Assembly (NCBI GenBank): GCA_041685735.1
Contig: JAWLFE010000001.1
Location: 74,523 to 138,522, forward strand
Source: CSSed11-175R1 sp041685735
GTDB taxonomy: Bacteria > Actinomycetota > Nitriliruptoria > Nitriliruptorales > Nitriliruptoraceae
Direction: 5' to 3'
DNA length: 64,000 bases
A model generated the notes under the pieces. That model was not told the origin of the DNA. It saw only the letters and a program-made list of their open reading frames with translations, and did not search any database. The translations under genes and the position numbers were made by a program. Below are positions 33,279 to 42,477 of this stretch, one piece after another. Numbering within the stretch: the first letter of the stretch is position 1; each line of letters begins with the position of its first letter.

Positions 33279-33839
33279 TCAGGGCTGGGGGCGGGCACGC
33301 CGCAACCGCGCCAGGGCCACCGCCCCGCCCAGCATCACGACCACGCCGACGCTCGCCGCCACGCCGGTGGCTCCCGCCGCCAGGGCCGCGAACCCTCCGA
33401 TCGTGGCGATCGATCCCGCGGCGAGCCAGGCCCCACCCGCGATGCGGTCGTGGTCCAGCAGGTACTTGCCCACGACGATGAGTGAGCCGACCGCGCCGAC
33501 GGCGAGCAGCACGACCGCCAGGATCCCGATGTTGAACAGGAAGGCCACCACCAGCAGGGCCACGATCACGGCTGCGGCGATCTGCCAGGACCGCTGTTCG
33601 CGCAGGCGGCCCACCGACGCCAGCGCCAGGGGGAACGCGAAGACGATCAACTGCAGTTGCGGTGGCGCCTGCCCGGCGATGATGGTCGCCAGCAGGGGGA
33701 GTGCCGCGACCGCCCCCGACCCCCCGAGTACCGCCATGACCTGCAGCACGAACTCCTCGGACGACCCCGGCCCCTGTAGCGGGCGGACCCGGTCGTCGGG
33801 ACCCTTGCCGTCCCGGGGTCCCTGGTTGTCCTTGGCCAC
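33279..33839 (-). CDS. Small multi-pass membrane protein of unknown function
   Basis: I do not recognise the family. The 186-residue product starts with about 40 charged, Gly/Pro/Asp-rich residues (cytoplasmic tail). Five or so hydrophobic segments follow (AVLGGSGAVAALPLLATIIAG, QLIVFAFPLALASVG, IAAAVIVALLVVAFLF, ILAVVLLAVGAVGSLIVVG, GSIATIGGFAALAAG-type). It ends in a basic tail. The GTG at 33839 is preferred because AGGAGG lies 5 bases upstream. The open frame extends far upstream only as a shadow. It is divergent from the RsbW-like gene. Confidence 0.7.
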   Translation of the reverse strand: MAKDNQGPRDGKGPDDRVRPLQGPGSSEEFVLQVMAVLGGSGAVAALPLLATIIAGQAPPQLQLIVFAFPLALASVGRLREQRSWQIAAAVIVALLVVAFLFNIGILAVVLLAVGAVGSLIVVGKYLLDHDRIAGGAWLAAGSIATIGGFAALAAGATGVAASVGVVVMLGGAVALARLRRARPQP

Positions 33840-33907
33840 GGCGGCCTCCTGGGGTCGCGGCGAGCAGGGGCGTGCACGGCCCGTCCGGGCGGCGCACGCT
33901 ATCCGCT

Positions 33908-33922
33908 CCGCGCGCCGCGCGG
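33908..33922. promoter_or_regulatory. 15-bp palindrome in a divergent promoter region
   Basis: CCGCGCG-C-CGCGCGG is perfectly symmetric and lies between the divergently transcribed membrane-protein and RsbW-like genes. In such GC-rich DNA it could be chance, but its location suits a shared operator. Confidence 0.25.
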
Positions 33923-33962
33923 TCGCGGGGCACGCCAGCATGGCCGTGACCGGGCCGACACC

Positions 33963-34355
33963 GTGGTAGCCCCCGCGCCGCTGCCCTCGGCGGTGGACGG
34001 TCGGGAGATCCGTGCCGCCATCCGGTCCGCGGCGGTCCGGGGCGGGGCGAGCGGGGACCGGGCGCAGGACCTGACGCTCGCCGCCTGGGAGGCCGTGTGC
34101 AACACGATCGAGCACGGCGGCTCTCGACCCGAGCTCACCATCGGGGGTGGGCGCGACCGGGTGACCGTTGTGATCCCCGACCCGGGCGCCGCCCGCGTGG
34201 ATCGTGACGGGCGCGGATGGTCCACCCCGGACCCGGATCCCTGGGCTCCTCGGGGACGGGGCTGGCGCATCATCGTTGCCCTGGTCGACGAGGTCCGGAT
34301 CGTTGACGCCGATGGTGTCGTCTACCTCGAGCTGACGATCCGTCTGCCCGGCTGA
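33963..34355 (+). CDS. RsbW-like anti-sigma factor/ATP-binding protein
   Basis: A 130-residue stand-alone GHKL ATPase domain of the HATPase_c_2 (RsbW/SpoIIAB) type. The N-box is AWEAVCNTIEHGG, the G1-like region VTVVIPDPG and the G2 region RGRGWRIIVALVDEVRI. Such proteins are serine kinases that hold a sigma factor or phosphorylate an anti-anti-sigma partner. Neither partner gene is adjacent. GTG 33963 is the likely start. Its 3' end overlaps the convergent LysR gene by 34 bp. Confidence 0.8.
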   Translation: MVAPAPLPSAVDGREIRAAIRSAAVRGGASGDRAQDLTLAAWEAVCNTIEHGGSRPELTIGGGRDRVTVVIPDPGAARVDRDGRGWSTPDPDPWAPRGRGWRIIVALVDEVRIVDADGVVYLELTIRLPG

Positions 34356-35263
34356 TCCACCGTCGCATCCGCCACGGTGACGGCCGCGTCGATGAAGGTC
34401 TCGAGGATCGGGGAGCCGGCGCCCCGCCAGACCAGGGACAGGTCCGTGGTCGCGTGCTCGTCGCGGAGTGGTACCAGTCGGACGTCGATCGGTTGGATCG
34501 ACCGGACGCAACGGGGGACGAGCGCGACACCACGGAAGGCCGCGACCATGGCCAGCATGGATGGATACTGCCAGGCGTGCGCGGCGATCCGTGGCCGGAA
34601 GCCCGCGTTGTCGCAGACCGCGAGCAGATGATCGTGCAACCGTGGCGCCGGTGGGCGGGGGAACAGCACGAACCCATCGTCGCGCAGGTCGGTCAAGGCC
34701 AGGTCGGGCTGCTCAGCGAGGAGGTGGTCCGGGGGGAGGGCAGCCAGGAGCCGCTCCCGGACGAGCGGTCGTGCCTGGAGCGCCTGGCCCCCGGGCTCGT
34801 GGTCCCCCAGTTCCCGGACGATCGCGACGTCGACGTCGAGGTCGAGGTCCGAGAGTTGCCGCTCGGTCGACAGTTCCTGCAGGTCGACGGCGACGTCGGG
34901 AACACGGTCGGCCAACTCCCGTAGCAGCGGCGTGAGCAGTTCGAACGCGACCGACTCGACGAAGCCCACCGACAGCCGTCCGGTACCACCCTCGGCGACC
35001 CGCTGCGCCCGCGTGACGGCCAGGTCCGCCGCATGGAGCAACTGGCGGGCGGAGTCGAGGAAGCTGACGCCGGCTTCGGTCAGGGCGACGTGCCGACTGG
35101 TGCGCTCGAGCAGCGTGATGCCCATGCTGCGCTCCAACCGTTGGAGACGGCGGCTGACGACGGGTTGCGCGACGTGGAGGCGTTCCGCCGCGCGGCGGAA
35201 GTGGCGTTCCTCGGCGACCGCGACGAACGCGGAGAGCAGCTCGAGATCCTGGAGACTATCCAT
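34322..35263 (-). CDS. LysR-family regulator, divergent from the corrinoid operon
   Basis: A 313-residue LTTR with the N-terminal helix-turn-helix (ELLSAFVAVAEERHFRRAA, VAQPVVSRRLQRLE) and a two-lobed effector domain (GRLSVGFVESVAFELLTPLL onward). It is transcribed away from the corrinoid methyltransferase operon, with a 238-bp shared region containing two inverted repeats. LTTRs usually activate the divergent operon in response to its substrate, so this is the likely sensor for the methylated amine. Confidence 0.9.
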   Translation of the reverse strand: MDSLQDLELLSAFVAVAEERHFRRAAERLHVAQPVVSRRLQRLERSMGITLLERTSRHVALTEAGVSFLDSARQLLHAADLAVTRAQRVAEGGTGRLSVGFVESVAFELLTPLLRELADRVPDVAVDLQELSTERQLSDLDLDVDVAIVRELGDHEPGGQALQARPLVRERLLAALPPDHLLAEQPDLALTDLRDDGFVLFPRPPAPRLHDHLLAVCDNAGFRPRIAAHAWQYPSMLAMVAAFRGVALVPRCVRSIQPIDVRLVPLRDEHATTDLSLVWRGAGSPILETFIDAAVTVADATVDQPGRRIVSSR

Positions 35264-35266
35264 CTC

Positions 35267-35329
35267 GATACAGTATCAGTCCATGCTGAATGAGTATTAG
35301 ACCGTATCGTTCATCGGGTTTACGATACG
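35267..35329. promoter_or_regulatory. Candidate LysR operator region
   Basis: GATAC-A-GTATC is a perfect palindrome at 35267-35277, only 4 bp before the LysR start. CGTATCG (35303-35309) and CGATACG (35323-35329) form a perfect 7-bp inverted repeat with a 13-bp spacer, which fits a T-N11-A LTTR box. The shared core GTATC/GATAC suggests one protein binds both, giving autorepression and activation. Confidence 0.6.
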
Positions 35330-35501
35330 TCAAGGCGGAGACGCTCAGGCCCGATCGCTCAGGCCCGCTCCAGGCCTCGCAGGTCTGGCAACGGCGTGTT
35401 CGACGTCGGCCGTGCACGACACCGGCATGCACGACATGCACGAGGTGGTCGGTCGGGTGGGAGACCCGGTGATCGCCTCGGCGGGATGTGGAGGCCTCAT
35501 C

Positions 35502-36202
<701 letters not shown>

Positions 36203-36206
<4 letters not shown>

Positions 36207-36817
36207 GCCGGGACGTGCCCGGCCTGCTCGTGATCGCCTGCGGGGCGATCGCCCGGGAACTCGTGCGGGTCGTGCACCTGGACCGGTTGGCGGGGGTGCA
36301 GATCACCTGTCTGCCACCGGAGCTGCACAACCGGCCGGAGCGGATCGCCGACGCGGTCCGTGCCCGCATCCAGGAGGCTCGCCGCGACGGCCACGACAAC
36401 ATCCTGGTCGGCTACGCCGACTGCGGCACCGGTGGGGCGCTCGATGTGGTGTGCGCCGAGGAGGGCGTCACGCGACTGCCCGGCGCCCACTGCTACGAAC
36501 TGTTCGCTGGCTCCGCGCTGTTCGCCTCCCTGCAGGAGGAGGAACCCGGGACCTTCTACCTGACCGACTACCTGGCTCGGAACGTCGACCGGCTGGTCTT
36601 CGAGGGGCTCGGGATCGATCGCCATCCCGAACTCGCGGACCTGTACTTCGGCAACTACCGGCGGGTGGTCCACCTCGCCCAGTCCGACGACCCGGAGCTG
36701 GACCGGCGGGCACGTCTGGCGGCCGAACGGTTGGGGCTGGCCTACGAGCGACGGTCCACCGGGCTCGGTTCGCTGCCCATCGCCGTGACCTCGGTGCACC
36801 GCGAGTTGGTCGCCTGA
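36203..36817 (+). CDS. DUF1638 protein of the corrinoid operon
   Basis: DUF1638 has no proven function but repeatedly co-occurs with methylamine/betaine corrinoid methyltransferases. The 204-residue product has the conserved LLVIACGAIARELV start, CLPPELHNRPERI, a Gly-rich Cys segment VGYADCGTGGALD, AHCYELFAG and FYLTDYLARN. The conserved Cys13, Cys36, Cys75 and the AHCYE cysteine could bind metal or a cofactor, which is inference. It overlaps the genes on both sides by 1-4 bp. Confidence 0.85.
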
Positions 36818-37203
36818 TGACCCGCCGTCGACGCTCAGGACCGCCGGAGCTGGTGGTGATCTCCTGGCGGGACATCCCCGCGCAGGTCACGGTCAGCGGT
36901 GGCAGCCGGACCGCGAAGGCGATGCTGCCAGCACGCTTCCAGCGCGCGATCGACCGTGCCGCGAAGGTGGCCGGCAAGACCGATCACCAGGCCTACATCG
37001 GCGAATGGCGGCGTGAGACGCGCCCCGTCGAGGGTGATCCGGACGAGGCGGTCACCGCACTCGTCCAGGAACTCGATGCCGCCCACGACCGTGCGGGCCT
37101 CGAGGCACTCGTCCGCCAGGGTGGCCTGCGTCCGCCCACCCCGCCCACACCGCATCCGTCGCCGGCGCTGCGCCTGGCCGACGACCCCGGAGGCAACCCA
37201 TGA
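36817..37203 (+). CDS. PF13769-type small protein of the corrinoid operon (annotated elsewhere as virulence factor)
   Basis: The 128-residue protein reads ELVVISWRDIPAQVTV, AKAMLPARFQRAIDRAA, AYIGEWRRETRPVEGDPDEA and so matches the short family labelled virulence factor. That name has no support here; relatives are commonly found beside methyl-THF:corrinoid methyltransferases. It is basic and soluble, and the Pro-rich C-terminus (PPTPPTPHPSP) looks unstructured. ATG 36817 overlaps the DUF1638 stop and its TGA overlaps the next ATG. Confidence 0.8.
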   Translation: MTRRRRSGPPELVVISWRDIPAQVTVSGGSRTAKAMLPARFQRAIDRAAKVAGKTDHQAYIGEWRRETRPVEGDPDEAVTALVQELDAAHDRAGLEALVRQGGLRPPTPPTPHPSPALRLADDPGGNP

Positions 37204-38108
37204 CCGACACCGTGATCAGCTCGGCCACCAGGGAGGTGGTCATCGGGTTCGACCGGCCGTTCGTGATGATCGGCGAGCGCATCAACCCGACGGGACGCAA
37301 ACTGTTGGCCGAGGAGATGAAGGCCGGTGACTTCAGCCGGGTCGAGGCCGACGCGCTCGCACAGGTCGAAGCCGGCGCGCACATGCTGGACGTGAATGCC
37401 GGGATCCCGCTGGCGGACGAACCGGCGCTGCTGACGCGCGCCGTGAAACTCGTCCAGTCGATCACCGACGTGCCGTTGTCCATCGACTCGTCGATCGTCG
37501 ACGCGTTGGAGGCCGCGGTGGCCGCCTACGACGGCAAGCCGCTGATCAACTCGGTGACCGGTGAGGACGAGGTCCTCGAGCGCATCCTGCCGCTGGTCGC
37601 CCGGCACGGTGCGGCGGTCGTGGCGATCTCCAACGACGAGACCGGCATCTCCGAGGACCCCGATGTCCGCTTCGAGGTCGCGAAGAAGATCGTCAACCGT
37701 GCCGCCGACCATGGCATCCCGCACGCGGACATCGTGGTCGACCCGCTGGTCATGCCGATCGGGGCGATGGGGACGGCGGGGCAACAGGTCTTCCGCCTGG
37801 TGCGTCGTCTGCGCGACGAACTGCAGGTCAACACCACCTGCGGCGCATCGAACGTCAGCTTCGGTCTGCCCAACCGCCACGTGGTGACCGGGACCTTCCT
37901 GGCGATGGCGATCTCGCACGGGATGACCTCGGCGATCATGAGCCCGTTGCATCCGGAGGTCAAAGCCGCCGTCCAGGCCGCGGACGTCCTCGCCGGTCAC
38001 GACCCCAACTGTGCGGGGTGGATCAAGGCCAACCGGGTCCCCGGTGCCGAGGACGGCCGGTCCGGCGGCCGGCGCGCCGGTGGTCGCCGCGCGCGTGCGA
38101 GTGGCTGA
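37200..38108 (+). CDS. Methyltetrahydrofolate:corrinoid methyltransferase (MtgA-like)
   Basis: It moves the methyl group between methyl-cobalamin and THF. The 302-residue protein is a pterin-binding TIM barrel: MIGERINPTGRK near the N-terminus, GAHMLDVNAGIP, PLSIDSS, LINSVTGED, VVDPLVMPIG and TTCGASNVSFGLPNR. It is close in layout to AcsE/MtgA and unlike DHPS because it lacks the sulfa-site pattern. The tail beyond the barrel (GRSGGRRAGGRRARASG) is an Arg/Gly-rich extension not normal for the family. It overlaps its neighbours by 4-8 bp. Confidence 0.92.
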   Translation: MTDTVISSATREVVIGFDRPFVMIGERINPTGRKLLAEEMKAGDFSRVEADALAQVEAGAHMLDVNAGIPLADEPALLTRAVKLVQSITDVPLSIDSSIVDALEAAVAAYDGKPLINSVTGEDEVLERILPLVARHGAAVVAISNDETGISEDPDVRFEVAKKIVNRAADHGIPHADIVVDPLVMPIGAMGTAGQQVFRLVRRLRDELQVNTTCGASNVSFGLPNRHVVTGTFLAMAISHGMTSAIMSPLHPEVKAAVQAADVLAGHDPNCAGWIKANRVPGAEDGRSGGRRAGGRRARASG

Positions 38109-40194
38109 CACGATGCAGCGGCCCGCCGACCCGTCGCAACACCGGCCAGAACATCGGGTCGTTTTCAGCCCCTCGGGACGGACGGGAACGGTGCCCGACG
38201 GCACCACCGTGCTGGACGCCGCCCGCGAACTGGGGGTCGACCTGGACTCGGTGTGCGGGGGGCGTGGCATCTGCGGGCGCTGTCAGATCGTCCCCGGAGC
38301 GGGTGACTACCCGACATGGGCGATCCACGCCGCGCCGGAGCACCTGAGTCGCCCCGGGTCCCTGGAGACCGACTACCAGGGGCGTCGGCCGTTGTTGGAG
38401 GGGCACCGATTGGGGTGCGCCACCGAGATCCGCGGCGACGCGGTGCTCGATGTCCCGGCGACGAGCCAGATCCACAAGCAGGTGGTCCGCAAGGGGGTCG
38501 TGGTCGATGATCTGGTGATCGACCCGATGATCAGCCTGCACTACCTCGAGGTCCCGGACGAGCCCGACGACGCGGCCGGTGCCAGCGCGCTGGATCGCAT
38601 CCGTGCCCAGCTCGCCACCACCTGGGACATCCACGAGGTGGCCCCGATCTTCGAGGTGCTGCCGCAACTGCACACCGCGCTGAGCTACCAGCATGGTGAG
38701 CTGACGGTCGCGATCCGCAAGGACAAGATCATCGCGGCCTGGCCCGGGTTCGTCGACCGCATGGTCGGCGTGGCCATCGACATCGGCTCGACCACGATCG
38801 CAGGCCACCTCGTCGATCTGTCCAGTGGCGAGGTGCTGGCGACCGCTGGCCGGATGAACCCCCAGATCCGCTTCGGTGAGGATCTGATGAGCCGGGTGTC
38901 CTACGCGATGATGAACGTCGGGGGAGCGACCGCATTGACCGCCGCGGTGCAGTTCGACCTCGACAACCTGGTCACGGAACTGGTCGACGAAGCCGGGGTC
39001 GAACGTGCCCAGGTCCTCGACCTCGTCCTGGTCGGCAACCCGATCATGCATCACCTCGCGCTGGGGGTGGATCCGGCACCGCTCGGGCAGTCGCCCTTCA
39101 CGTTGGCGACCTCCGACGCGGTCCAGGTCCGGGCACCCAAGCTCGGGATCGCCTGCCCATCCGCCCGGATCTACGTCGGCCCCTGCATCGCCGGCCACGT
39201 GGGTGCAGACACCGCCGCGGCGGTCCTGGCGGAGGGGCCGCACCGGTCCGACGCGATGCAGCTGCTCGTCGACGTCGGGACGAACGCGGAGATCGTGCTC
39301 GGCAACCGTGACGGGCTGTGGGCCGCCTCCAGCCCGACGGGTCCCGCCTTCGAGGGAGCGCAGCTCAGCAGTGGGCAACGGGCCACGGTCGGCGCGATCG
39401 AGCGCGTGCGCATCGATCGCGAGACCCTCGAGCCCCGCGTGAAGGTCATCGGGGCCGATGCGTGGTCCGATGACCCGGACTTCGCCGCGGCGACCCGGCG
39501 CACCGGGGTGTCCGGTGTCTGCGGGTCCGGGATCATCGAGGTGATCGCCGAGCTGTACCTCGCCGGGATCGTGGACGCTTCCGGTGTCATCCGTGGAGAG
39601 GCCGCGCAGCGCACCGACCGGGTGGTCGCCGACGAGCGCACCTACGCCTACGTCCTGCACCGCCCCGCCGACGGCCCCGAGCTGCGCATCACCCAGAACG
39701 ACGTCCGCGCCGTGCAGTTGGCGAAGGCGGCGCTGCGGGCCGGGATCGATCTGCTGATGGAGCACGCCGGGGTCACGCAGGTCGACGAGGTGCGGCTCGC
39801 CGGGGCCTTCGGTGCGCACATCGATCCCGTCCACGCCATGGTGCTCGGCCTGGTGCCCGACGGGCCGACCGACCGTGTGCGATCGGTCGGCAACGCCGCG
39901 GGGGCGGGGGCCGTGCGTGCGTTGGTCTCGCGACAGCAGCGTCGGGAGATGGAAGCGGTCGTGCGGTCGATCACCAAGATCGAGACCGCCACCGAACCGC
40001 GCTTCCAGGAACTGTTCGTCGCGGCGCTGGCGATCCCGCACGGCTCGGCGGCAACGACGCACCTCGGCACGGTGGTGGACCTGCCGGTCCCGGCCCCGGC
40101 GCAGCAGACCTCCGCGCGCGGCCGCCGCCAGCGCCCGCCACGACAGCCAGCGGTCGGCGACACGATCGCCGCAGGCGAAGGGACAGACAGATGA
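38101..40194 (+). CDS. RACo-type reductive activator of corrinoid protein (2Fe-2S + ASKHA ATPase)
   Basis: It uses ATP to reduce inactive Co(II) cobalamin to Co(I). From GTG 38101 the chain is 697 residues. A plant-type 2Fe-2S domain has C52, C58, C61 (SVCGGRGICGRCQI) and C106 (LGCAT). A linker follows, then the actin/Hsp70-like ATPase (from about 220: VGVAIDIGSTTIAGHLVDL, NPQIRFGEDLMSRVSYAM, VDVGTNAEIVLG, GVCGSGIIEVIAELYL). The C-terminal 35 residues are Arg/Pro-rich. ATG 38113 is an alternative start; neither has a good SD. The family is essential wherever such methyltransferases work. Confidence 0.92.
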   Translation: MADTMQRPADPSQHRPEHRVVFSPSGRTGTVPDGTTVLDAARELGVDLDSVCGGRGICGRCQIVPGAGDYPTWAIHAAPEHLSRPGSLETDYQGRRPLLEGHRLGCATEIRGDAVLDVPATSQIHKQVVRKGVVVDDLVIDPMISLHYLEVPDEPDDAAGASALDRIRAQLATTWDIHEVAPIFEVLPQLHTALSYQHGELTVAIRKDKIIAAWPGFVDRMVGVAIDIGSTTIAGHLVDLSSGEVLATAGRMNPQIRFGEDLMSRVSYAMMNVGGATALTAAVQFDLDNLVTELVDEAGVERAQVLDLVLVGNPIMHHLALGVDPAPLGQSPFTLATSDAVQVRAPKLGIACPSARIYVGPCIAGHVGADTAAAVLAEGPHRSDAMQLLVDVGTNAEIVLGNRDGLWAASSPTGPAFEGAQLSSGQRATVGAIERVRIDRETLEPRVKVIGADAWSDDPDFAAATRRTGVSGVCGSGIIEVIAELYLAGIVDASGVIRGEAAQRTDRVVADERTYAYVLHRPADGPELRITQNDVRAVQLAKAALRAGIDLLMEHAGVTQVDEVRLAGAFGAHIDPVHAMVLGLVPDGPTDRVRSVGNAAGAGAVRALVSRQQRREMEAVVRSITKIETATEPRFQELFVAALAIPHGSAATTHLGTVVDLPVPAPAQQTSARGRRQRPPRQPAVGDTIAAGEGTDR

Positions 40195-41732
40195 CCGATC
40201 AACCCGCCCGCGGTCGCCGATCAGGTGGCCGGGAGGGCCGGCGCGCTGCGCGCGCCGCCAGCGCTCCCACCCGCGCGCCGTTCCTCACCCGTGCGATCCG
40301 CCCGTACGAACTGGTCAGCGAGGAAGGGCTCGAACTCCTCGAGCACAACGCCGACACCATCCTCGAAGAGGTGGGGATCGAGTTCCGCAACCACCCCCGG
40401 GCGCTCAAGCTGTTGGCCGACGCCGGTGCGCACGTCGACGGGGAGCGCGTGCGCTTCCCCCGCGGGATGTGCCGCGGCATCGTCCAGGCCAGCGCACCGT
40501 CGGTCTACACCCAGCATGCACGGAACCCGGCCAAGAGCGTGCAGATCGGGGGAGACGCGACCGTGTTCGCCCCCAACTACGGCTCGCCGTTCGTGACGGA
40601 CCTGGATCAGGGACGTCGCTACGCCACGCTCGCCGACTTCCAGAACTTCGTGAAGCTGGCCAACCTCTCGCCGGCGGTGCACCACTCGGGCGGCACCGTC
40701 TGCGAGCCGGTCGACATCCCCGTCAACAAGCGCCACCTCGACATGGTCTACGCACACCTGGCGTACGGTGACCAACCGTTCATGGGCTCGGTCACGGCCG
40801 GGGAACGGGCCGCGGACTCCGTCGAGCTCGCGCGCATCGCCTTCGGTGGGGACCTCGATGGTCGCGCGGTCATGACGAGCCTGATCAACGCATCCTCGCC
40901 GTTGGTGTGGGACGACAGCATGTTGGATGCGGCCGAGGTGTACGCGGAGGCCGGGCAGGCGTGCATCATGACGCCGTTCATCCTGGCGGGGGCGATGGCA
41001 CCGGTGACCGCGGCCGGCGTCGCCGCACAGAGCCTCGCGGAGGCGTTGGCCGGCATGACCTTCGTGCAACTGGTCAACCCCGGGGCGCCGGTCGTGATGG
41101 GGTCGTTCGCATCGTCGATGTCGATGCAGACCGGCGCGCCGACCTTCGGGACCCCGGAGCCGGCCCTCGTGCTCTACACGATGGCCGCGTTGGCCCGGCG
41201 GCTGGGCGTGCCGTTCCGTTCGGGCGGGTCGCTGACCGCTTCCAAGTACCCCGATGCGCAGGCCGCTTCCGAGAGTGCCAACACCTTGATCCCGACGGTC
41301 ATGGCCGGGGTCAACTTCGTCCTGCATGCCGCGGGGTGGCTGGAGGGGGGCCTGGCGATCAGCTACGAGAAGTTCGTGATGGACGCGGATCAGCTCGGCA
41401 TGATGGAGGTGTTCGCTGGCGGGATCGACCTGTCCGACAACGGTCAGGCGCTCGACGCGATCCGTGAGACCGGTCCGGGTGCCCACAACCTCGGCAGCGC
41501 CCACACCCTGGCCAACTTCGAGTCCGCCTTCTACCGCGCCGAGGTGGCGGACAACGCCAGCTACGAACAGTGGCTCGAGGAGGGCAGTCTCACCACGCCG
41601 CAGCGCGCCAACGCCCTGGTCAAGGAGAAGCTGGCGGCCTACGAGCCACCGCCGTTGGACGAGGCGATCGATGAGGAGTTGCAGGCGTTCATCGCCCGAC
41701 GCAAGGCGGAGATGCCCGACGAGATCGGGTGA
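40191..41732 (+). CDS. MttB-family methyltransferase without pyrrolysine (glycine betaine-type MtgB candidate)
   Basis: It transfers a methyl group from a quaternary or tertiary amine to the corrinoid protein. The 513-residue product has the MttB superfamily features: LLEHNADTILEEVGIEF, VFAPNYGSPFVTDL, FQNFVKLANLSPAVHHSGG, PFILAGAMAPVTAAG, QTGAPTFGTPEPALVLY and FRSGGSLTASKYPDAQAA. No in-frame TAG interrupts it, so it belongs to the non-pyrrolysine branch, whose characterised members include glycine betaine, proline betaine and carnitine methyltransferases. The first 30 residues are Arg/Gly/Ala-rich and absent in relatives. Glycine betaine is favoured by the BCCT carrier and dimethylglycine enzyme nearby. 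Confidence 0.9.
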   Translation: MTDQPARGRRSGGREGRRAARAASAPTRAPFLTRAIRPYELVSEEGLELLEHNADTILEEVGIEFRNHPRALKLLADAGAHVDGERVRFPRGMCRGIVQASAPSVYTQHARNPAKSVQIGGDATVFAPNYGSPFVTDLDQGRRYATLADFQNFVKLANLSPAVHHSGGTVCEPVDIPVNKRHLDMVYAHLAYGDQPFMGSVTAGERAADSVELARIAFGGDLDGRAVMTSLINASSPLVWDDSMLDAAEVYAEAGQACIMTPFILAGAMAPVTAAGVAAQSLAEALAGMTFVQLVNPGAPVVMGSFASSMSMQTGAPTFGTPEPALVLYTMAALARRLGVPFRSGGSLTASKYPDAQAASESANTLIPTVMAGVNFVLHAAGWLEGGLAISYEKFVMDADQLGMMEVFAGGIDLSDNGQALDAIRETGPGAHNLGSAHTLANFESAFYRAEVADNASYEQWLEEGSLTTPQRANALVKEKLAAYEPPPLDEAIDEELQAFIARRKAEMPDEIG

Positions 41733-41765
41733 CGATCGGCCGGCTGTCCGTCGGTGGCCGGCGCC

Positions 41766-41781
41766 CGTCCGGGGTCGGACG
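41766..41781 (+). terminator. Possible terminator of the corrinoid operon
   Basis: CGTCCG-GGGT-CGGACG forms a perfect 6-bp stem 33 bp after the methyltransferase stop and before the next gene. It is short and lacks a T-run. Confidence 0.35.
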
Positions 41782-41844
41782 CCCCGTCCAGGATCGGGTG
41801 ACGAACGAACCTCGCTACGGTGATGCGCCCGACAGGAGAACTCC

Positions 41845-42477
41845 GTGGCTACGCTCGTCCTCGTCCGTCATGCGACCACCGCGGCGACCGGCAAGCGCCT
41901 CGGTGGCTGGACGCCGGATGTGCACCTCGATGATGCCGGCGTCGCACAGGCTGAGGCGACGGCGGAGCGGCTCGCCGCGCTGCCGGTCGCCGCGGTGTAC
42001 GCCTCACCGCTCGACCGGACGCAGGAGACGGCCAGGATCGTCGCCAGACCACACGGGCTGCGTGTCCGCACGCGTCGGGGCATCGGCGAGGTCGACTACG
42101 GTGACTGGACCGACAAGCCCCTCGGCCAGTTGCGCCGCCGCAAGCAGTGGGCCAGCATCCAGGCGACGCCGTCCCGGGTCACCTTCCCCGGAGGTGAGTC
42201 GATCCGTGGTGCGCAGCAGCGCGCCGTCGATGCGACCGAGACGCTCGCCGCCGAACACCCGCAGGAGACCATCGTGCTGGTCAGTCACGCGGACGTGATC
42301 AAGGCGATCGTCACCCACCACCTGGCGATGCCGTTGGATGCCTTCCAACGGCTGGTCATCTCACCCGCATCGGCCACGGTGCTGCAGCTGCCGGCAACGG
42401 GACACCCCGTCCTGCTGCGCTGCAACGACACCGGACCGATCGAACCGCCCCCCGCCAAAGAGGTAGGACGCTCGTGA
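41845..42477 (+). CDS. Histidine phosphatase/phosphomutase-like protein (MSMEG_4193 type)
   Basis: A 210-residue member of the histidine phosphatase superfamily: LVLVRHATTAAT holds the catalytic RH(A/G) histidine, ASPLDRTQETA the second arginine, and LVSHADVIKAIVTHHL the second histidine. The MSMEG_4193-type phosphomutase-like proteins always travel with DUF3090 and SCO1664-type genes in Actinobacteria, as here, but their substrate is unknown. GTG 41845 is preceded by AGGAG. It overlaps DUF3090 by 4 bp. Confidence 0.9.
   Translation: MATLVLVRHATTAATGKRLGGWTPDVHLDDAGVAQAEATAERLAALPVAAVYASPLDRTQETARIVARPHGLRVRTRRGIGEVDYGDWTDKPLGQLRRRKQWASIQATPSRVTFPGGESIRGAQQRAVDATETLAAEHPQETIVLVSHADVIKAIVTHHLAMPLDAFQRLVISPASATVLQLPATGHPVLLRCNDTGPIEPPPAKEVGRS

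Noticed and set aside
36817..37203. A virulence determinant
   Set aside because: The family name is historical; the location in a metabolic operon argues for a methyltransferase-associated role.
40191..41732. Pyrrolysine-type trimethylamine methyltransferase
   Set aside because: The frame has no internal TAG codon and is intact from start to stop.
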